From: Actinacidiphila glaucinigra
GTDB lineage: Bacteria; Actinomycetota; Actinomycetes; Streptomycetales; Streptomycetaceae
Direction: 5' to 3'
Length of the DNA: 64,000 nt
Assembly: GCF_900188405.1 (NCBI RefSeq)
Contig: NZ_FZOF01000012.1
Location: 1-64,000 of the forward strand
Below are positions 35,618 through 46,513 of this stretch, piece after piece. Under the pieces are notes generated by a model, which saw only the letters and a list, made by a program, of their open reading frames with translations, was not told where the DNA came from and did not search any database. Every line of letters starts with the position of its first letter. Positions within the stretch are counted from its first letter, which is position 1. A program made the translations under genes and the position numbers.

Positions 35618-36268
35618 ATGAGTTCGAATCAACCGCCTGGGTACGGTTACCCGCAGGGCGGCTCGGGGGACCAGAACCCGTACGGCCAGCAGCCGTACGG
35701 GCAGCAGCAGCCCCAGGGCCAGAACCCTTACGAGCAGCAGCCGTTCCCGCAGCAGCAGCCCTACGCCTATCCGCAGCAGGGGCCCGGCTACGGCCAGATG
35801 CCCACGGACCCGGCCCTGGCGGGCATGCCCCCGCTGGCCGGCAGCGGCCAGCGCTTCGTTGCGCGGCTCATCGACGGGGTGATCTTCCTCGTCCTCGCGT
35901 TCGTCCTGTTCGCGGTCTTCGGCGCGTCGTTCACCGACCCCGACGACCTGGGCAAGGTCGCGGTGGTGTCGCTCCTCGTCGGCGTCGCCAGCTTCTTCTA
36001 CGAAGCGCTGATGCTGAAGTCCAGCGGCCAGACCATCGGCAAGAAGGTCATGAACATCCGCGTGGCGCGGCTCGCCGACGGCGCCGTCCCGGGCAACGCG
36101 GCCTGGGCCCGCGCCGGTACGTACGCGGGTGCGAGCGTCGTCGGCAACGTGATCCCCTGCGTGGGCTTCGTCGTGCCGCTGCTCAACGCCCTGTGGCACC
36201 TGTGGGACAAGCCGTACCGCCAGTGCTGGCACGACAAGGCGGCCAAGACCGTCGTCGTCAAGGCCTGA
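35618..36268 (+). CDS. RDD-domain membrane protein, Gln/Tyr-rich N-terminus
   Basis: 216 residues: Gln/Pro/Tyr-rich head (NPYGQQPYGQQQPQGQNPYEQQ-type repeats up to about residue 60) and an RDD domain (GQRFVARLIDGVIF, SSGQTIGKKVMNIRVARL, DKPYRQCWHDKAAKTVV). Clearly a paralogue of the two genes before it. The segment ADPALAGMPPLA is shared nearly word for word with the middle paralogue (DPLAGMPPLA). A terminator follows at once. Confidence 0.85.
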   Translation: MSSNQPPGYGYPQGGSGDQNPYGQQPYGQQQPQGQNPYEQQPFPQQQPYAYPQQGPGYGQMPTDPALAGMPPLAGSGQRFVARLIDGVIFLVLAFVLFAVFGASFTDPDDLGKVAVVSLLVGVASFFYEALMLKSSGQTIGKKVMNIRVARLADGAVPGNAAWARAGTYAGASVVGNVIPCVGFVVPLLNALWHLWDKPYRQCWHDKAAKTVVVKA

Positions 36269-36283
36269 CGCGCACGTCACATA

Positions 36284-36317
36284 CGACGGCCCCGGAGCGG
36301 ATGCTCCGGGGCCGTCG
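36284..36317. terminator. Terminator after the RDD cluster
   Basis: Perfect 15-bp stem (36284-36298 with 36303-36317) on a GGAT loop, also at the 3' end of the convergent small gene. Confidence 0.85.
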
Positions 36318-36338
36318 GTGTGTTCGGGGGCGCGGCGC

Positions 36339-36620
36339 TCAGCGCCGCAGCGAGTGCTCGCTCATCCGGGCCTCCGCGGCGCCGCGGACGCGGGGCCGCG
36401 GGACCGGGTGCCGCTCGACGGGAAGTTCGCGCTTGGTGCGGCGCGTGCCGGCCGGGATCGCCGCCGTCACGGCGACCAGGACGCCGAGCGCCAGTCCCGC
36501 GGCGGCGATGACCGCCACCGCGACGCCCGATCTCGCCTCGGAGAGCAGCAGCATCGCGAGCGTGGAGAGCACCACGGTCGCGGAACCGTAGGTCAGCTGG
36601 GCGGGGGTGGGACGTGGCAT
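36339..36620 (-). CDS. Small two-helix membrane protein, unknown
   Basis: 93 residues with two hydrophobic segments (about 8-27 and 33-53), the hairpin form of many Streptomyces small membrane proteins, and a basic C-terminal tail (RRTKRELPVERHPVPRPRVRG). Start ATG 36620 follows GAGGACGGATCAGCC. No family assignment. Confidence 0.65.
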   Translation of the reverse strand: MPRPTPAQLTYGSATVVLSTLAMLLLSEARSGVAVAVIAAAGLALGVLVAVTAAIPAGTRRTKRELPVERHPVPRPRVRGAAEARMSEHSLRR

Positions 36621-36973
36621 GGCTGATCCGTCCTCATATACGTCGATTGTGGCGGAGCGTCGGCCAGGGCCGTCTTCCGGTGGTTCGGACGTGGCACGCC
36701 AACCACCGACCCTACGGTGCGAGATGCCCGCACGGAACGCCTGGTAAGCGTGACCTAACCCACGGTGCGGAAGCACGGGGGGCGCACGGGGTCGCATCAC
36801 GATCTTCCCGGGCCCAACGAAGGTGCGGCAAAAGATACTTGCTCGGACCGCGGTGTCCGCTATGTGCAACGGGACGGTCGCTCACCGTACTTGTCGGTCA
36901 TGGCCAAGTCAAGATCTGTCTTTTCAGGCGTCACTCCGGTGCAATGGCTTCACCCTAGGGAGGTCATTACATC
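36621..36973. promoter_or_regulatory. Promoter region of the secreted M6 protease
   Basis: TTGCTC near 36839 and TATGTG about 16 bases later are a weak promoter candidate. CGGAC-cgcggt-GTCCG around 36844-36859 is an inverted repeat between them. GGGAGG before the GTG start is the ribosome site. The left half also holds the start of the small membrane protein gene. Confidence 0.35.
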
Positions 36974-39295
36974 GTGAAAAGCCAACGACGGACCATCAGA
37001 TCCGCCGCTCTGGCCGTGGCGATCGCCGCAATAGGCGCCACCGCCTTCCCCGTCGCGGCAGCCCAGGCCGACCCGCAGGCCGGTCGTGTCGTGCGACACG
37101 ACCCGGCGAAGGCGGAGCGTGTCGAGCACGATCTGAAGGGCCCGCTGAGCGACCGCCAGGACGCCCAGCGCCAGCAGGCGATCGAGCAGGTCATCTCCGG
37201 CAAGTCCAAGGTCGAGGAGCGCGGCTCCTCGGACGTGGTGAAGCTCGGCAAGAACAAGTACGTCGAGCTCGCGCGCGAGAAGACCGACAAGATCTTCGTG
37301 ATCCTCGCGGAGTTCGGCGGCAAGACCGACCCCGCGTACGGCGGCACGCCCGGTCCCGCGCACAACGAGATAGCCAAGCCCGACCCGCGCGTGGACAACA
37401 GCACGGAGTGGCAGGCCGACTACAACCGGCAGCACTTCCAGGACATGTACTTCTCGAAGGCCGCGGACAAGGAGTCCATGGCCAAGTACTACGAGAGGCA
37501 GTCCTCCGGCCGCTACTCGGTCGCCGGCGAGGTCGCGGACTGGGTCAAGGTCGACTGGAACGAGGCCCGGTACGGCAGCAACAAGTGCGACACCTGCACC
37601 TGGAACCTCGTCGCTGACGCGGTGAACAAGTGGGTCGCCGCGCGCAAGGCCGCCGGTGACAGCCCCGCCACGATCAAGGCGAAGCTGGCCGAGTACGACC
37701 AGTGGGACCGCTACGACTACGACGGCGACGGCAACTTCAACGAGTCCGACGGCTACATCGACCACTTCCAGATTGTGCACGCCGGCGAGGACGAGTCCGC
37801 CGGCGGCGGCGCCCAGGGCGAGGACGCGATCTGGGCCCACCGCTGGTACGCCTACGGCACCGACCTCGGCGCCACCGGCCCGGAGGGCAACCTCCTCGGC
37901 GGCACCCAGATCGGCGACACCGGTGTCTGGGTCGGCGACTACACCGTCCAGCCGGAGAACGGCGGCCTCGGCGTCTTCGCCCACGAGTTCGGCCACGACC
38001 TCGGTCTGCCGGACCACTACGACACCACCAACACCGCCGAGAACTCCACGGGCTTCTGGACGCTGATGTCGTCCGGTTCGTGGCTGGGCACCGGCAAGGA
38101 CGCCATCGGCGACCTGCCCGGCGACATGACGGCCTGGGACAAGCTGCAGCTGGGCTGGCTGAACTACGCCACCGCCAAGGCCGGCAAGATCTCGGCCACC
38201 ACCCTGGGTGTCGCGGAGTACAACACCGCGAAGAAGCAGGGCCTGGTCGTCACGCTCCCGAAGAAGACCGTGACCACCGAGCTGGCGGCCCCGGCCGAGG
38301 GCACGAAGCAGTGGTGGAGCGGCAAGGGCAACGACCTGAGCAACACCCTCACCCGTGACGTCGACCTGACCGGGAAGACCTCGGCGAGCCTGTCGCTCAA
38401 GGCCTGGTACGACATCGAGCGCAGCTACGACTACCTCTACACCGAGGTGTCCACCGACGGCGGCTCCACCTGGACCCCGCTCGACGGCACCATCGGCGGC
38501 GCTCCGCTCCCGCGCGACGCCAGCGACAAGCCGGCCCTGACCGGCACCGCGGCCTCCTACCAGGACATGGTGCTCCCGCTGGACGCCTACGCGGGCCAGT
38601 CGGTCAAGCTCCGCTTCCGCTACCAGTCCGACGGCGGCGTGGCCCTGAAGGGCTTCCTCGCCGACGCGATCACCGTGACCGCCGACGGCGCGACCGTGCT
38701 CAGCGACGGTGCCGAGTCCGGTGACAACGGCTGGACCGCGAAGGGCTTCTCGGCCAAGGGCTCCACGTTCTCCGAGGACTACGCGCAGTACTACATCGCG
38801 GAGAACCGGCAGTACGTCTCCTACGACAAGACCCTGAAGGTCGGCCCCTACAACTTCGGCTGGGCCGCCCCCAAGGACAACTGGGTCGAGCACTACGCGT
38901 ACCAGAACGGCCTGCTGGTCTGGCTGTGGGACACCTCGCAGGACGACAACAACGTCAGCGAGCACGCCGGTTCCGGCCGGATCCTCCCGATCGACGCCCA
39001 CCCCAAGGCGCTGAAGTGGTCGGACGGCACGGTCATGCGCAACCGGATCCAGGCGTACGACTCCACGTTCACCCGGGCCCGCACCGACGCGGTCACCCTG
39101 CACAAGAACGGTGTCGCCACCAAGATCGCCAGCCAGCCGGGGGTCTCGGTCTTCGACGACAAGAACTCCTACTGGTCGTCGGCGAACCCCACCGGCAGCG
39201 TGAAGGTCTCCCCGACCAACACGCGCATCACGATCCTTCACGAGGCCAAGGACGGCAGCACCGTCACGCTGATGGTCAGCCCTTCCAAGAAGTGA
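36974..39295 (+). CDS. Secreted M6-family metalloprotease, immune inhibitor A type
   Basis: 773 residues with a signal peptide (KSQRRTIRSAALAVAIAAIG... cut near AQA-DP) and a propeptide. The zinc motif HEFGH is at residues 337-341 followed by DLGLPDHYDT, typical of peptidase family M6. After the catalytic domain are the C-terminal immune inhibitor A modules (YDIERSYDYLYTEVSTDGGSTWTPL). The enzyme degrades extracellular proteins, possibly during morphological development. GTG 36974 follows GGGAGGTCATTACATC. Confidence 0.92.
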   Translation: MKSQRRTIRSAALAVAIAAIGATAFPVAAAQADPQAGRVVRHDPAKAERVEHDLKGPLSDRQDAQRQQAIEQVISGKSKVEERGSSDVVKLGKNKYVELAREKTDKIFVILAEFGGKTDPAYGGTPGPAHNEIAKPDPRVDNSTEWQADYNRQHFQDMYFSKAADKESMAKYYERQSSGRYSVAGEVADWVKVDWNEARYGSNKCDTCTWNLVADAVNKWVAARKAAGDSPATIKAKLAEYDQWDRYDYDGDGNFNESDGYIDHFQIVHAGEDESAGGGAQGEDAIWAHRWYAYGTDLGATGPEGNLLGGTQIGDTGVWVGDYTVQPENGGLGVFAHEFGHDLGLPDHYDTTNTAENSTGFWTLMSSGSWLGTGKDAIGDLPGDMTAWDKLQLGWLNYATAKAGKISATTLGVAEYNTAKKQGLVVTLPKKTVTTELAAPAEGTKQWWSGKGNDLSNTLTRDVDLTGKTSASLSLKAWYDIERSYDYLYTEVSTDGGSTWTPLDGTIGGAPLPRDASDKPALTGTAASYQDMVLPLDAYAGQSVKLRFRYQSDGGVALKGFLADAITVTADGATVLSDGAESGDNGWTAKGFSAKGSTFSEDYAQYYIAENRQYVSYDKTLKVGPYNFGWAAPKDNWVEHYAYQNGLLVWLWDTSQDDNNVSEHAGSGRILPIDAHPKALKWSDGTVMRNRIQAYDSTFTRARTDAVTLHKNGVATKIASQPGVSVFDDKNSYWSSANPTGSVKVSPTNTRITILHEAKDGSTVTLMVSPSKK

Positions 39296-39318
39296 TCACG
39301 CACCACTCGAAGTGACCT

Positions 39319-39354
39319 GATCGGCCCCCGTCCCCTGGTGGACGGGGGCCGATC
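39319..39354. terminator. Terminator after the M6 protease gene
   Basis: Perfect 15-bp stem: GATCGGCCCCCGTCC (39319-39333) with its complement at 39340-39354, six-base loop. Confidence 0.85.
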
Positions 39355-39370
39355 CGCTCACCATGTCCGT

Positions 39371-39688
39371 ATGGCCAGCGGCGGTTTCACCAGGCTTCCC
39401 AGCGGCGTCGTCGTCGTGGCCCTCCGGTTGCCCTCGCCCGGCGGGGCCCCGGACGAGTACATCAGGGTGCTCGTCGTCTCGGCCAACCGCCAGCGCGCGC
39501 TGACCCGCCTGCGCAACCTGGGCTTTCGCACCGCCCGCCTCGTCGGCAACATGGAGCCACCGACGTCCGACGAGATCAACGCCGTCCTGCACCACCCCGA
39601 CGGCCTCGTCTGGCGCCGCATCCCCTCGGCCCCCGCCGCCCCCTGGCAGTCGATCGCGGCACTGCTGGGCCCGACCGTCCGCCGCTGA
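39371..39688 (+). CDS. Small conserved-looking cytosolic protein, unknown
   Basis: 105 residues, no membrane segment. Central part GAPDEYIRVLVVSANRQRALTRLRNLGFRTARLVGNMEPPTSDEI resembles an alternating beta-alpha unit. I recognise no family. The ATG at 39371 lies 16 bases past the terminator stem; an in-frame start at 39338 falls inside the terminator and is rejected. Convergent with pncA. Confidence 0.6.
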   Translation: MASGGFTRLPSGVVVVALRLPSPGGAPDEYIRVLVVSANRQRALTRLRNLGFRTARLVGNMEPPTSDEINAVLHHPDGLVWRRIPSAPAAPWQSIAALLGPTVRR

Positions 39689-39709
39689 ACCCGGGCGGGC
39701 CCCCGGGCG

Positions 39710-40306
39710 TCAGGCCTGTTCGCGGACGACCGGCTTCCCGGACAGTTCGGCGCCGGCGGCGCGCAGCTCCTCCAGCGCCCGCGCGGTCGTCTCCGCCATG
39801 ACGCCCGCCGTCAGGTCGAGCAGCACCCGGGTGCGGAAGCCCTCCCGTACGGCGTCCAGGGCGGTCGCCCGTACGCAGTGGTCGGTGGCGATGCCGACCA
39901 CGTCGACCTCGGCCACGTGGCGCTCGCGCAGCCACCGGGCCAGCCCGGTGCCGTTCTCGTCGGCGCCCTCGAAACCGCTGTAGGCGCCCGCGTACGCGCC
40001 CTTGTCGAAGACCGCCTCCACCGCGCCGGAGGCGACCGCCGGCGCGAAGTTGGGGTGGAAGCCGGCCCCCTCGGTACCGGCGACACAGTGCCGCGGCCAG
40101 GTGTGGACGAAGTCGGGGCGCTCGGCGAAGTGGCCGCCGGGGGAGACATGGTGGTCGCGGGTGGCCACGACGTGCCGGTAGCCGGCTGTGGCGTCCCCGA
40201 CGAGGTCGGTGATGGCGGCGGCGACCTCGGCGCCGCCGGCGACCGCCAGGCTGCCGCCCTCGCAGAAGTCGTTCTGCACGTCCACGACGATCAGTGCGCG
40301 GTGCAT
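39710..40306 (-). CDS. pncA: Nicotinamidase
   Basis: Hydrolyses nicotinamide to nicotinate for NAD salvage. 198 residues of the isochorismatase-like fold; catalytic triad Asp9 (VDVQNDF), Lys102 (DKGAY) and Cys144 (TDHCV), metal ligands in TRDHHVSPGGHF (49-60). It follows pncB by 78 bases on the same strand, so both pathway steps are co-expressed. ATG 40306 begins the conserved strand. Confidence 0.95.
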   Translation of the reverse strand: MHRALIVVDVQNDFCEGGSLAVAGGAEVAAAITDLVGDATAGYRHVVATRDHHVSPGGHFAERPDFVHTWPRHCVAGTEGAGFHPNFAPAVASGAVEAVFDKGAYAGAYSGFEGADENGTGLARWLRERHVAEVDVVGIATDHCVRATALDAVREGFRTRVLLDLTAGVMAETTARALEELRAAGAELSGKPVVREQA

Positions 40307-40384
40307 GGCGTCGGTCCTTTCCCGTCGGTGTCGCTTGCCGGCCGCGGTGAGCGGTGCCCCGCCGCGGCGGGGCACCCCGGCGGA

Positions 40385-41719
40385 TCAGTGGGTGATGTAC
40401 TCGGTGTGCAGCACCGGCTCGCCGCGCGACAGCTGGGTCGCGGACAGCGGCAGTCCGGCGCGGATCTCGATGTGGCGGGCGCGGGCGGCGTCCAGCGGCT
40501 CCCGGTGCACGGTCTCGCCGCCCAGCACCAGCGGCACCAGCAGCTGCCGGTCCGCCAGCGGCCCGGGCACCGGCCCGGTGCCGATCACCTCGGCCTCGGC
40601 GACCCCGTCGGCGTCCAGCCGCCGGGCCGCCCACTTGCGCCCGCCGATGCTGGTCTTGCCGCCCATGGACTTCTTGGCGACCGGCACCAGGGGGGCGCCG
40701 GGCTCGTCGGAGGTGGCGCGGGCGACCAGCTTGTAGACCATCGAGCAGGTCGGCTGCCCGCTGCCGGTCACCAGGGAGGTGCCGACCCCGTACGCGTCGA
40801 CCGGCGCCGCGGCCAGTGAGGCGATCGCGTACTCGTCCAGGTCGGAGGTGACCACGATCCGGGTGTTCTTCGCCCCCAGGTCGTCCAGCTGCTGCCGGAC
40901 CCGGTGGGCGAGCAGCAGCAGGTCCCCGGAGTCGATGCGCACCGCCCCGAGCTCGGCTCCGGCGATTTCCACGGCGGCCCGGACGGCCGACGCCACGTCG
41001 AAGGTGTCGACCAGCAGGGTGGTGCCGCGGCCGAGCGACTCGACCTGGGCGGTGAAGGCGTCCCGCTCGTCGTCGTGGAGCAGGGTGAAGGCGTGCGCGC
41101 TGGTGCCGATGGTCGGCAGGCCGTAGCGGAACCCGGCGGCCAGGTTGCTGGAGGAGGCGAAGCCCCCTACGTAGGCGGCGCGGGAGGCCGCCACCGCCGC
41201 CAGCTCGTGGGTGCGGCGCGCACCCATCTCCATCAGCGGCCGGCCCGACGCGGCCACGGCCATCCGGGAGGCGGCTGCCGCGATCGCCGAGTCGTGGTTG
41301 AGGATCGACAGCACCACCGTCTCCAGCAGCACCGCCTCGGCGAAGGTCCCCTCGATCCGCATGATCGGCGAGCCGGGGAAGTACACCTCGCCCTCGGGAT
41401 AGCCGAGGATGTCGCCGCGGAAGCGGTAGCCGGCCAGCCACTCCAGGGTGGGGGCGTCGACCACCCGCTCCCGCTCCAGGAAGGACAGGATGCTGTTGTC
41501 GAAGCGGAAGTTCTCCACCGCGTCCAGCACCCGGCCGGTGCCGCACACGACCCCGTACCGCCGCCCCTCGGGCAGCCGGCGGGTGAACACCTCGAACACC
41601 GAACGGCGGTGGGCGGCGCCGCTGCGCAGCGCGGCCTGCAGCATGGTCAGCTCGTACCGGTCGGTGAACAGCGCGGTGGAGGGGACCATGACAGGCAGCC
41701 CCAGGTCTGCAGTGCTCAT
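40385..41719 (-). CDS. pncB: Nicotinate phosphoribosyltransferase
   Basis: Joins nicotinate to PRPP to make nicotinate mononucleotide, the step after PncA. 444 residues; [20 protein letters not shown] at the start, [31 protein letters not shown]-like RIDSGDLL, and [10 protein letters not shown] in the phosphate site. The start at 41719 lies eight bases beyond a TAGCAT -10 hexamer, so the message may be leaderless. A palindrome described next overlaps the promoter. Confidence 0.93.
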   Translation of the reverse strand: MSTADLGLPVMVPSTALFTDRYELTMLQAALRSGAAHRRSVFEVFTRRLPEGRRYGVVCGTGRVLDAVENFRFDNSILSFLERERVVDAPTLEWLAGYRFRGDILGYPEGEVYFPGSPIMRIEGTFAEAVLLETVVLSILNHDSAIAAAASRMAVAASGRPLMEMGARRTHELAAVAASRAAYVGGFASSSNLAAGFRYGLPTIGTSAHAFTLLHDDERDAFTAQVESLGRGTTLLVDTFDVASAVRAAVEIAGAELGAVRIDSGDLLLLAHRVRQQLDDLGAKNTRIVVTSDLDEYAIASLAAAPVDAYGVGTSLVTGSGQPTCSMVYKLVARATSDEPGAPLVPVAKKSMGGKTSIGGRKWAARRLDADGVAEAEVIGTGPVPGPLADRQLLVPLVLGGETVHREPLDAARARHIEIRAGLPLSATQLSRGEPVLHTEYITH

Positions 41720-41727
41720 GTCTGTGG

Positions 41728-41758
41728 ATGCTACCCCCAACTCTCGTCAGAGTGACGA
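41728..41758 (-). promoter_or_regulatory. pncB promoter with TCGTCA-GAG-TGACGA operator
   Basis: Minus-strand -10 TAGCAT (41733-41728). Just upstream, at 41744-41758, is a six-bp-arm palindrome TCGTCA-GAG-TGACGA, placed in the spacer/-35 zone and shared by the divergent clpS side. Repression of NAD salvage by an NrtR-like or other repressor is possible; the protein cannot be named. Confidence 0.5.
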
Positions 41759-41811
41759 TTTCTCGGGGGCCGGTTTCCCTGCGGGCACCGTCTGGTGACA
41801 GCATGGGTCAC

Positions 41812-42114
41812 GTGAGTGTCGCCCCCGCAGAGATCGAACGGACCGAATCGAGCGAGGCCCCCTTCGAGGTGCCGTCACCGGACGTTCCCTGGGTGACTGT
41901 CGTCCACAACGACCCGGTCAATCTGATGAGCTACGTGACCTATGTCTTCCAGGCGTACTTCGGCTACCCGAAGGACAAGGCCACCAAGCTCATGCTCGAC
42001 GTGCACCACAAGGGCCGGGCCGTGGTGTCCAGCGGCACGCGCGAGGAGATGGAGCGCGACGTGCAGGCCCTGCACGGCTACGGGCTGTGGGCCACTCTGA
42101 CGCAGGACCGCTGA
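41812..42114 (+). CDS. clpS: ClpS adaptor of the N-end rule pathway
   Basis: 100 residues. [24 protein letters not shown] and [32 protein letters not shown] are diagnostic. It hands substrates with bulky N-terminal residues to ClpC/ClpA for ClpP. Start GTG 41812 gives [10 protein letters not shown], seven bases beyond CAGCAT; ATG 41803 is an alternative. DUF2017 follows 52 bases later, its usual neighbour. Confidence 0.93.
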   Translation: MSVAPAEIERTESSEAPFEVPSPDVPWVTVVHNDPVNLMSYVTYVFQAYFGYPKDKATKLMLDVHHKGRAVVSSGTREEMERDVQALHGYGLWATLTQDR

Positions 42115-42166
42115 GGCCGCGAGACCACCGAGACCACCGAGCCCCTGAGGGACGGCTGATACAGAC

Positions 42167-42733
42167 ATGCCCGGGTACTTCCAGACCGCTGCCGCAGGCG
42201 GCGCCGCCGTCGCGCTCGACGAGGTCGAGATCTCCATCCTGCGCAGCCTGGCCGTGCAGCTCCTGGAACTGATCGGCCCCGGCGAACCCGCCGGCGGCGC
42301 CGAGCCGGCCGACCCGCTGGCCGAGCTGTTCGCCGAGGGCCCCACCCGGCCCCCGCAGGACCCGGCGCTCGCCCGGCTGTTCCCGGACGCCTACGAGGAG
42401 GAGGCGGACTCCTCGGACTTCCGCCGCTACACCGAGATCGACCTGCGCGCCCGCAAGCGCGACGACGCCCTCGCCGTCGTCCGCAGCCTCGACGCGCTCA
42501 CCCCCGGCGGCGACGGGGGAGCGGTGCTCACCCTCGACACCGCGCAGGCGCGCCAGTGGCTCGGCACCCTCAACGACCTGCGGCTGACCATGGGGACCCG
42601 GCTGGAGGTCAGCGACGACGAGGGCAGCGAGCTGTACCGGCTGCCGGACTCCGACCCGCGCAAGCCGCTCGTCATGGCCTACCTCTGGCTCGGCGCGCTC
42701 CAGGAGAGCCTCGTGGAGACCCTCATGCCGTGA
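42167..42733 (+). CDS. DUF2017 protein, ClpS neighbour
   Basis: 188 residues, helical, matching the actinobacterial DUF2017 family that is nearly always next to clpS (EVEISILRSLAVQLLELIG; LARLFPDAYEEEADSSDFRRYTEIDLRARK; WLGTLNDLRLTMGTRL). Function unknown; the fixed linkage suggests a role in ClpS-dependent proteolysis. Confidence 0.88.
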   Translation: MPGYFQTAAAGGAAVALDEVEISILRSLAVQLLELIGPGEPAGGAEPADPLAELFAEGPTRPPQDPALARLFPDAYEEEADSSDFRRYTEIDLRARKRDDALAVVRSLDALTPGGDGGAVLTLDTAQARQWLGTLNDLRLTMGTRLEVSDDEGSELYRLPDSDPRKPLVMAYLWLGALQESLVETLMP

Positions 42734-43049
42734 TCCGGGAAGGGCGTCCGTTCACCGTCCGTTCGCTCAGACGACGCTCAATTCCGGATAACGATCACAT
42801 CACCCCGCCCGACCGCATTCCCATTCGGCGCACCTTTTGTCTGCCTCTCCCTGTGCCGTATGCCACATTTGCGCTGCGTGCCCGGCGCACACCCCGTGAT
42901 ACGAATCCTCGACCACCGGCCGTGACGCCACCCCTGTCGCGGTCGGTCGCGTGGCCGGCTGACCCCGGCGTGCACCTCCACCATCCGGGGGGATCGGAAC
43001 CCGATCCGGGCCACCACGGCCGGACGGGCATGGAGAAAGGCACAGCACC
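42734..43049 (+). promoter_or_regulatory. Leader of the amino-acid permease with operator-like palindrome
   Basis: GGATCGG-aac-CCGATCC (42991-43007) is a perfect seven-bp palindrome 42 bases before the start, and CGTCCGTTC is directly repeated near 42745-42764. The rest is featureless. The palindrome could be a repressor site or an mRNA hairpin. Confidence 0.45.
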
Positions 43050-44486
43050 ATGACCTCGACGCAGGTCGAGCAGTACGAATCCGGCGGCGGCGCCACGGGG
43101 ACCGCACCGGAAGAGGGCTACAAGCGCGGACTCAGCGCCCGTCAGGTCCAGATGATCGCCATCGGCGGCGCCATCGGCACCGGCCTGTTCTACGGGTCCA
43201 GCACGGGCATCGCCGCCATCGGACCCAGCCTGATCGCCTGCTACGCGGGCGCCGGCATCGTCATCTTCTTCATCATGCGGGCCCTCGGCGAGCTCCTCAC
43301 CTACCGCCCCACCTCCGGCAGCTTCGCCGACTACGCCCGTGAGTTCTTCGGGCCGTTCGCCGGCTTCGCCACGGGCTGGTCGTACTGGGCCCTGTGGATC
43401 ACCGCCTGTATGTCCGAGGTCACCGTGGCGGGCGCCTACATCAACTTCTGGTGGCCGTCGGTCCCGGTCTGGTCCACCGCCGCGGCCGCCCTCGTGGTGC
43501 TGTTCGTCGCCAACCTCGTCTCCGTCAAGATCTTCGGCGAGCTGGAGTTCTGGTTCTCCACGATCAAGGTCACCGCGATCATCGCGATGATCGTCATCGG
43601 TGTCGGCATCCTGACCTTCGGCTTCTCCTCCGCCGGCGACACCGCCTCCGTCAGCCACCTGTGGGCCGACGGCGGCTTCGCCCCCAGCGGCGCCTGGCAG
43701 GCCATGCTCGCCATGCAGGGCGTGATCTTCGCCTACCTCGGCGTCGAACTCGTCGGCATCACCGCCGGCGAGGCGGAGAACCCCAAGCAGACCCTGCGCA
43801 AGGCGATCAACACCCTCCCGGTCCGCATCGGCATCTTCTACGTCGGCACGCTGATCGTCCTGCTGTCGGTCTTCTCCTGGACCAAGTACACCCCCGGCGT
43901 CAGCCCCTTCGTCCAGGTCTTCGTCCAGGTCGGCATCCCCGGCGCCGCCGGGATCATGAACTTCGTGGTCCTCACCGCCGCCCTGTCCTCCTGCAACTCC
44001 GGCATCTACTCCACCGGCCGCATGCTGCGCGGCCTGGCCGTCAACGGCGAGGCGCCCAAGGCCGTGGCGAAACTCAGCGACCGGCAACTCCCGCTGCCCG
44101 CCCTCGTCATGTCCACCCTCGTCATGGGCATCGGCGTGATCGTCAACGTCGTCTCCCCGGACAAGGCGTTCGTCTACATCACCTCCGTCGCGACCTGCGC
44201 CGGCCTGTGGACCTGGATCATGATCCTCGCCGCGCACCTGCGCTACCGCGCCAAGGTCCGCGCCGGCCTGCTGCCCGCCTCCGACTTCCGCATGCCGGGC
44301 GCCCCGGTCACCAACTGGATCGCCATCGCGGCGCTGCTGTCCGTCGTCGTCCTGATGGCGACCGACGCCGACACCCGCCTCGGCCTGTACGTGTGGCTCG
44401 TCTGGTCGGCCGTGCTCTGCACCGGCTACCTGGTCCTCAAGCGCCGCACCCCCGGCGGCACCGCCGCGGCCCCCGCCCGGGGATAG
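43050..44486 (+). CDS. Amino-acid permease, AAT family (AroP/GabP/CycA-like)
   Basis: 478 residues, 12 membrane helices. The family opening KRGLSARQVQMIAIGGAIGTGLF is exact, with GTGLFYGSS, PTSGSFADYAREFFGPFAGFATGWSYW and LVGITAGEAENP. It imports an amino acid by proton symport; the substrate cannot be read. Start follows AAAGGCACAGCACC. A terminator hairpin lies 24 bases past the stop. Confidence 0.9.
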   Translation: MTSTQVEQYESGGGATGTAPEEGYKRGLSARQVQMIAIGGAIGTGLFYGSSTGIAAIGPSLIACYAGAGIVIFFIMRALGELLTYRPTSGSFADYAREFFGPFAGFATGWSYWALWITACMSEVTVAGAYINFWWPSVPVWSTAAAALVVLFVANLVSVKIFGELEFWFSTIKVTAIIAMIVIGVGILTFGFSSAGDTASVSHLWADGGFAPSGAWQAMLAMQGVIFAYLGVELVGITAGEAENPKQTLRKAINTLPVRIGIFYVGTLIVLLSVFSWTKYTPGVSPFVQVFVQVGIPGAAGIMNFVVLTAALSSCNSGIYSTGRMLRGLAVNGEAPKAVAKLSDRQLPLPALVMSTLVMGIGVIVNVVSPDKAFVYITSVATCAGLWTWIMILAAHLRYRAKVRAGLLPASDFRMPGAPVTNWIAIAALLSVVVLMATDADTRLGLYVWLVWSAVLCTGYLVLKRRTPGGTAAAPARG

Positions 44487-44509
44487 CCCCGGGGGACCCC
44501 GTCCGGGCC

Positions 44510-44542
44510 GGCGGCCGCCGTACACCCCGTACGGCGGCCGCC
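44510..44542. terminator. Terminator after the amino-acid permease
   Basis: Perfect 14-bp stem (44510-44523 with 44529-44542) on an ACCCC loop. Confidence 0.8.
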
Positions 44543-44588
44543 GCCCTCGCAACGGGGCCCGTACACCCACCCCTTTATCCTGACGACC

Positions 44589-45014
44589 ATGCTGACCATC
44601 ACCCGTGCCCTGCACGACGCACTCGTCGCCCACGCGCGCGCCGACCACCCGGACGAGGCCTGCGGAGTGATCGCGGGACCGGCCGGCGGCGGCCTGCCCG
44701 AACGGCACATTCCGATGCTCAACGCGGCCCGCTCGCCCACGTTCTACGAGTTCGACTCCACCGACCTGCTGAGGCTCTACCGCGAACTCGACGACCGCGA
44801 CGAGGAGCCGGTGGTCATCTACCACTCCCACACCGCCACCGAGGCCTACCCCTCGCGCACCGACATCTCCTACGCCAACGAGCCCGGCGCCCACTACGTG
44901 CTGGTCTCCACCGCCGACACCGACGACGCCGGCCCCTTCCAGTTCCGCTCGTTCCGCATCCTGGACGGCGAGGTCACCGAGGAGCCCGTCGAGATCGTCG
45001 ACTCCTACATCTGA
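44589..45014 (+). CDS. mec: Mec+-type JAMM metallopeptidase
   Basis: 141 residues with the JAMM zinc motif complete: Glu23, His79, His81, Ser89 and Asp92 (HSHTATEAYPSRTD). In M. tuberculosis, Mec+ clips cysteine from the C-terminus of the carrier CysO. CysO and CysM follow here, so the pathway is present in one locus. It may also trim CysO, whose C-terminus extends past Gly-Gly. ATG 44589 follows TTATCCTGACGACC. Confidence 0.9.
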   Translation: MLTITRALHDALVAHARADHPDEACGVIAGPAGGGLPERHIPMLNAARSPTFYEFDSTDLLRLYRELDDRDEEPVVIYHSHTATEAYPSRTDISYANEPGAHYVLVSTADTDDAGPFQFRSFRILDGEVTEEPVEIVDSYI

Positions 45015-45068
45015 GACGTCACGGTCCGCATCCTGGGACGCCCATCTCTGGAGCCCCGGGGGAATCGA

Positions 45069-45074
45069 TACGAT
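45069..45074 (+). promoter_or_regulatory. -10 hexamer before the leader peptide
   Basis: TACGAT ends six bases before the ATG of the short Cys-rich frame. There is no ribosome site, so transcription probably begins at or next to the AUG, making the peptide leaderless. Confidence 0.55.
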
Positions 45075-45080
45075 GACCCC

Positions 45081-46503
<1,423 letters not shown>

Positions 46504-46513
46504 GCCCCCACCC

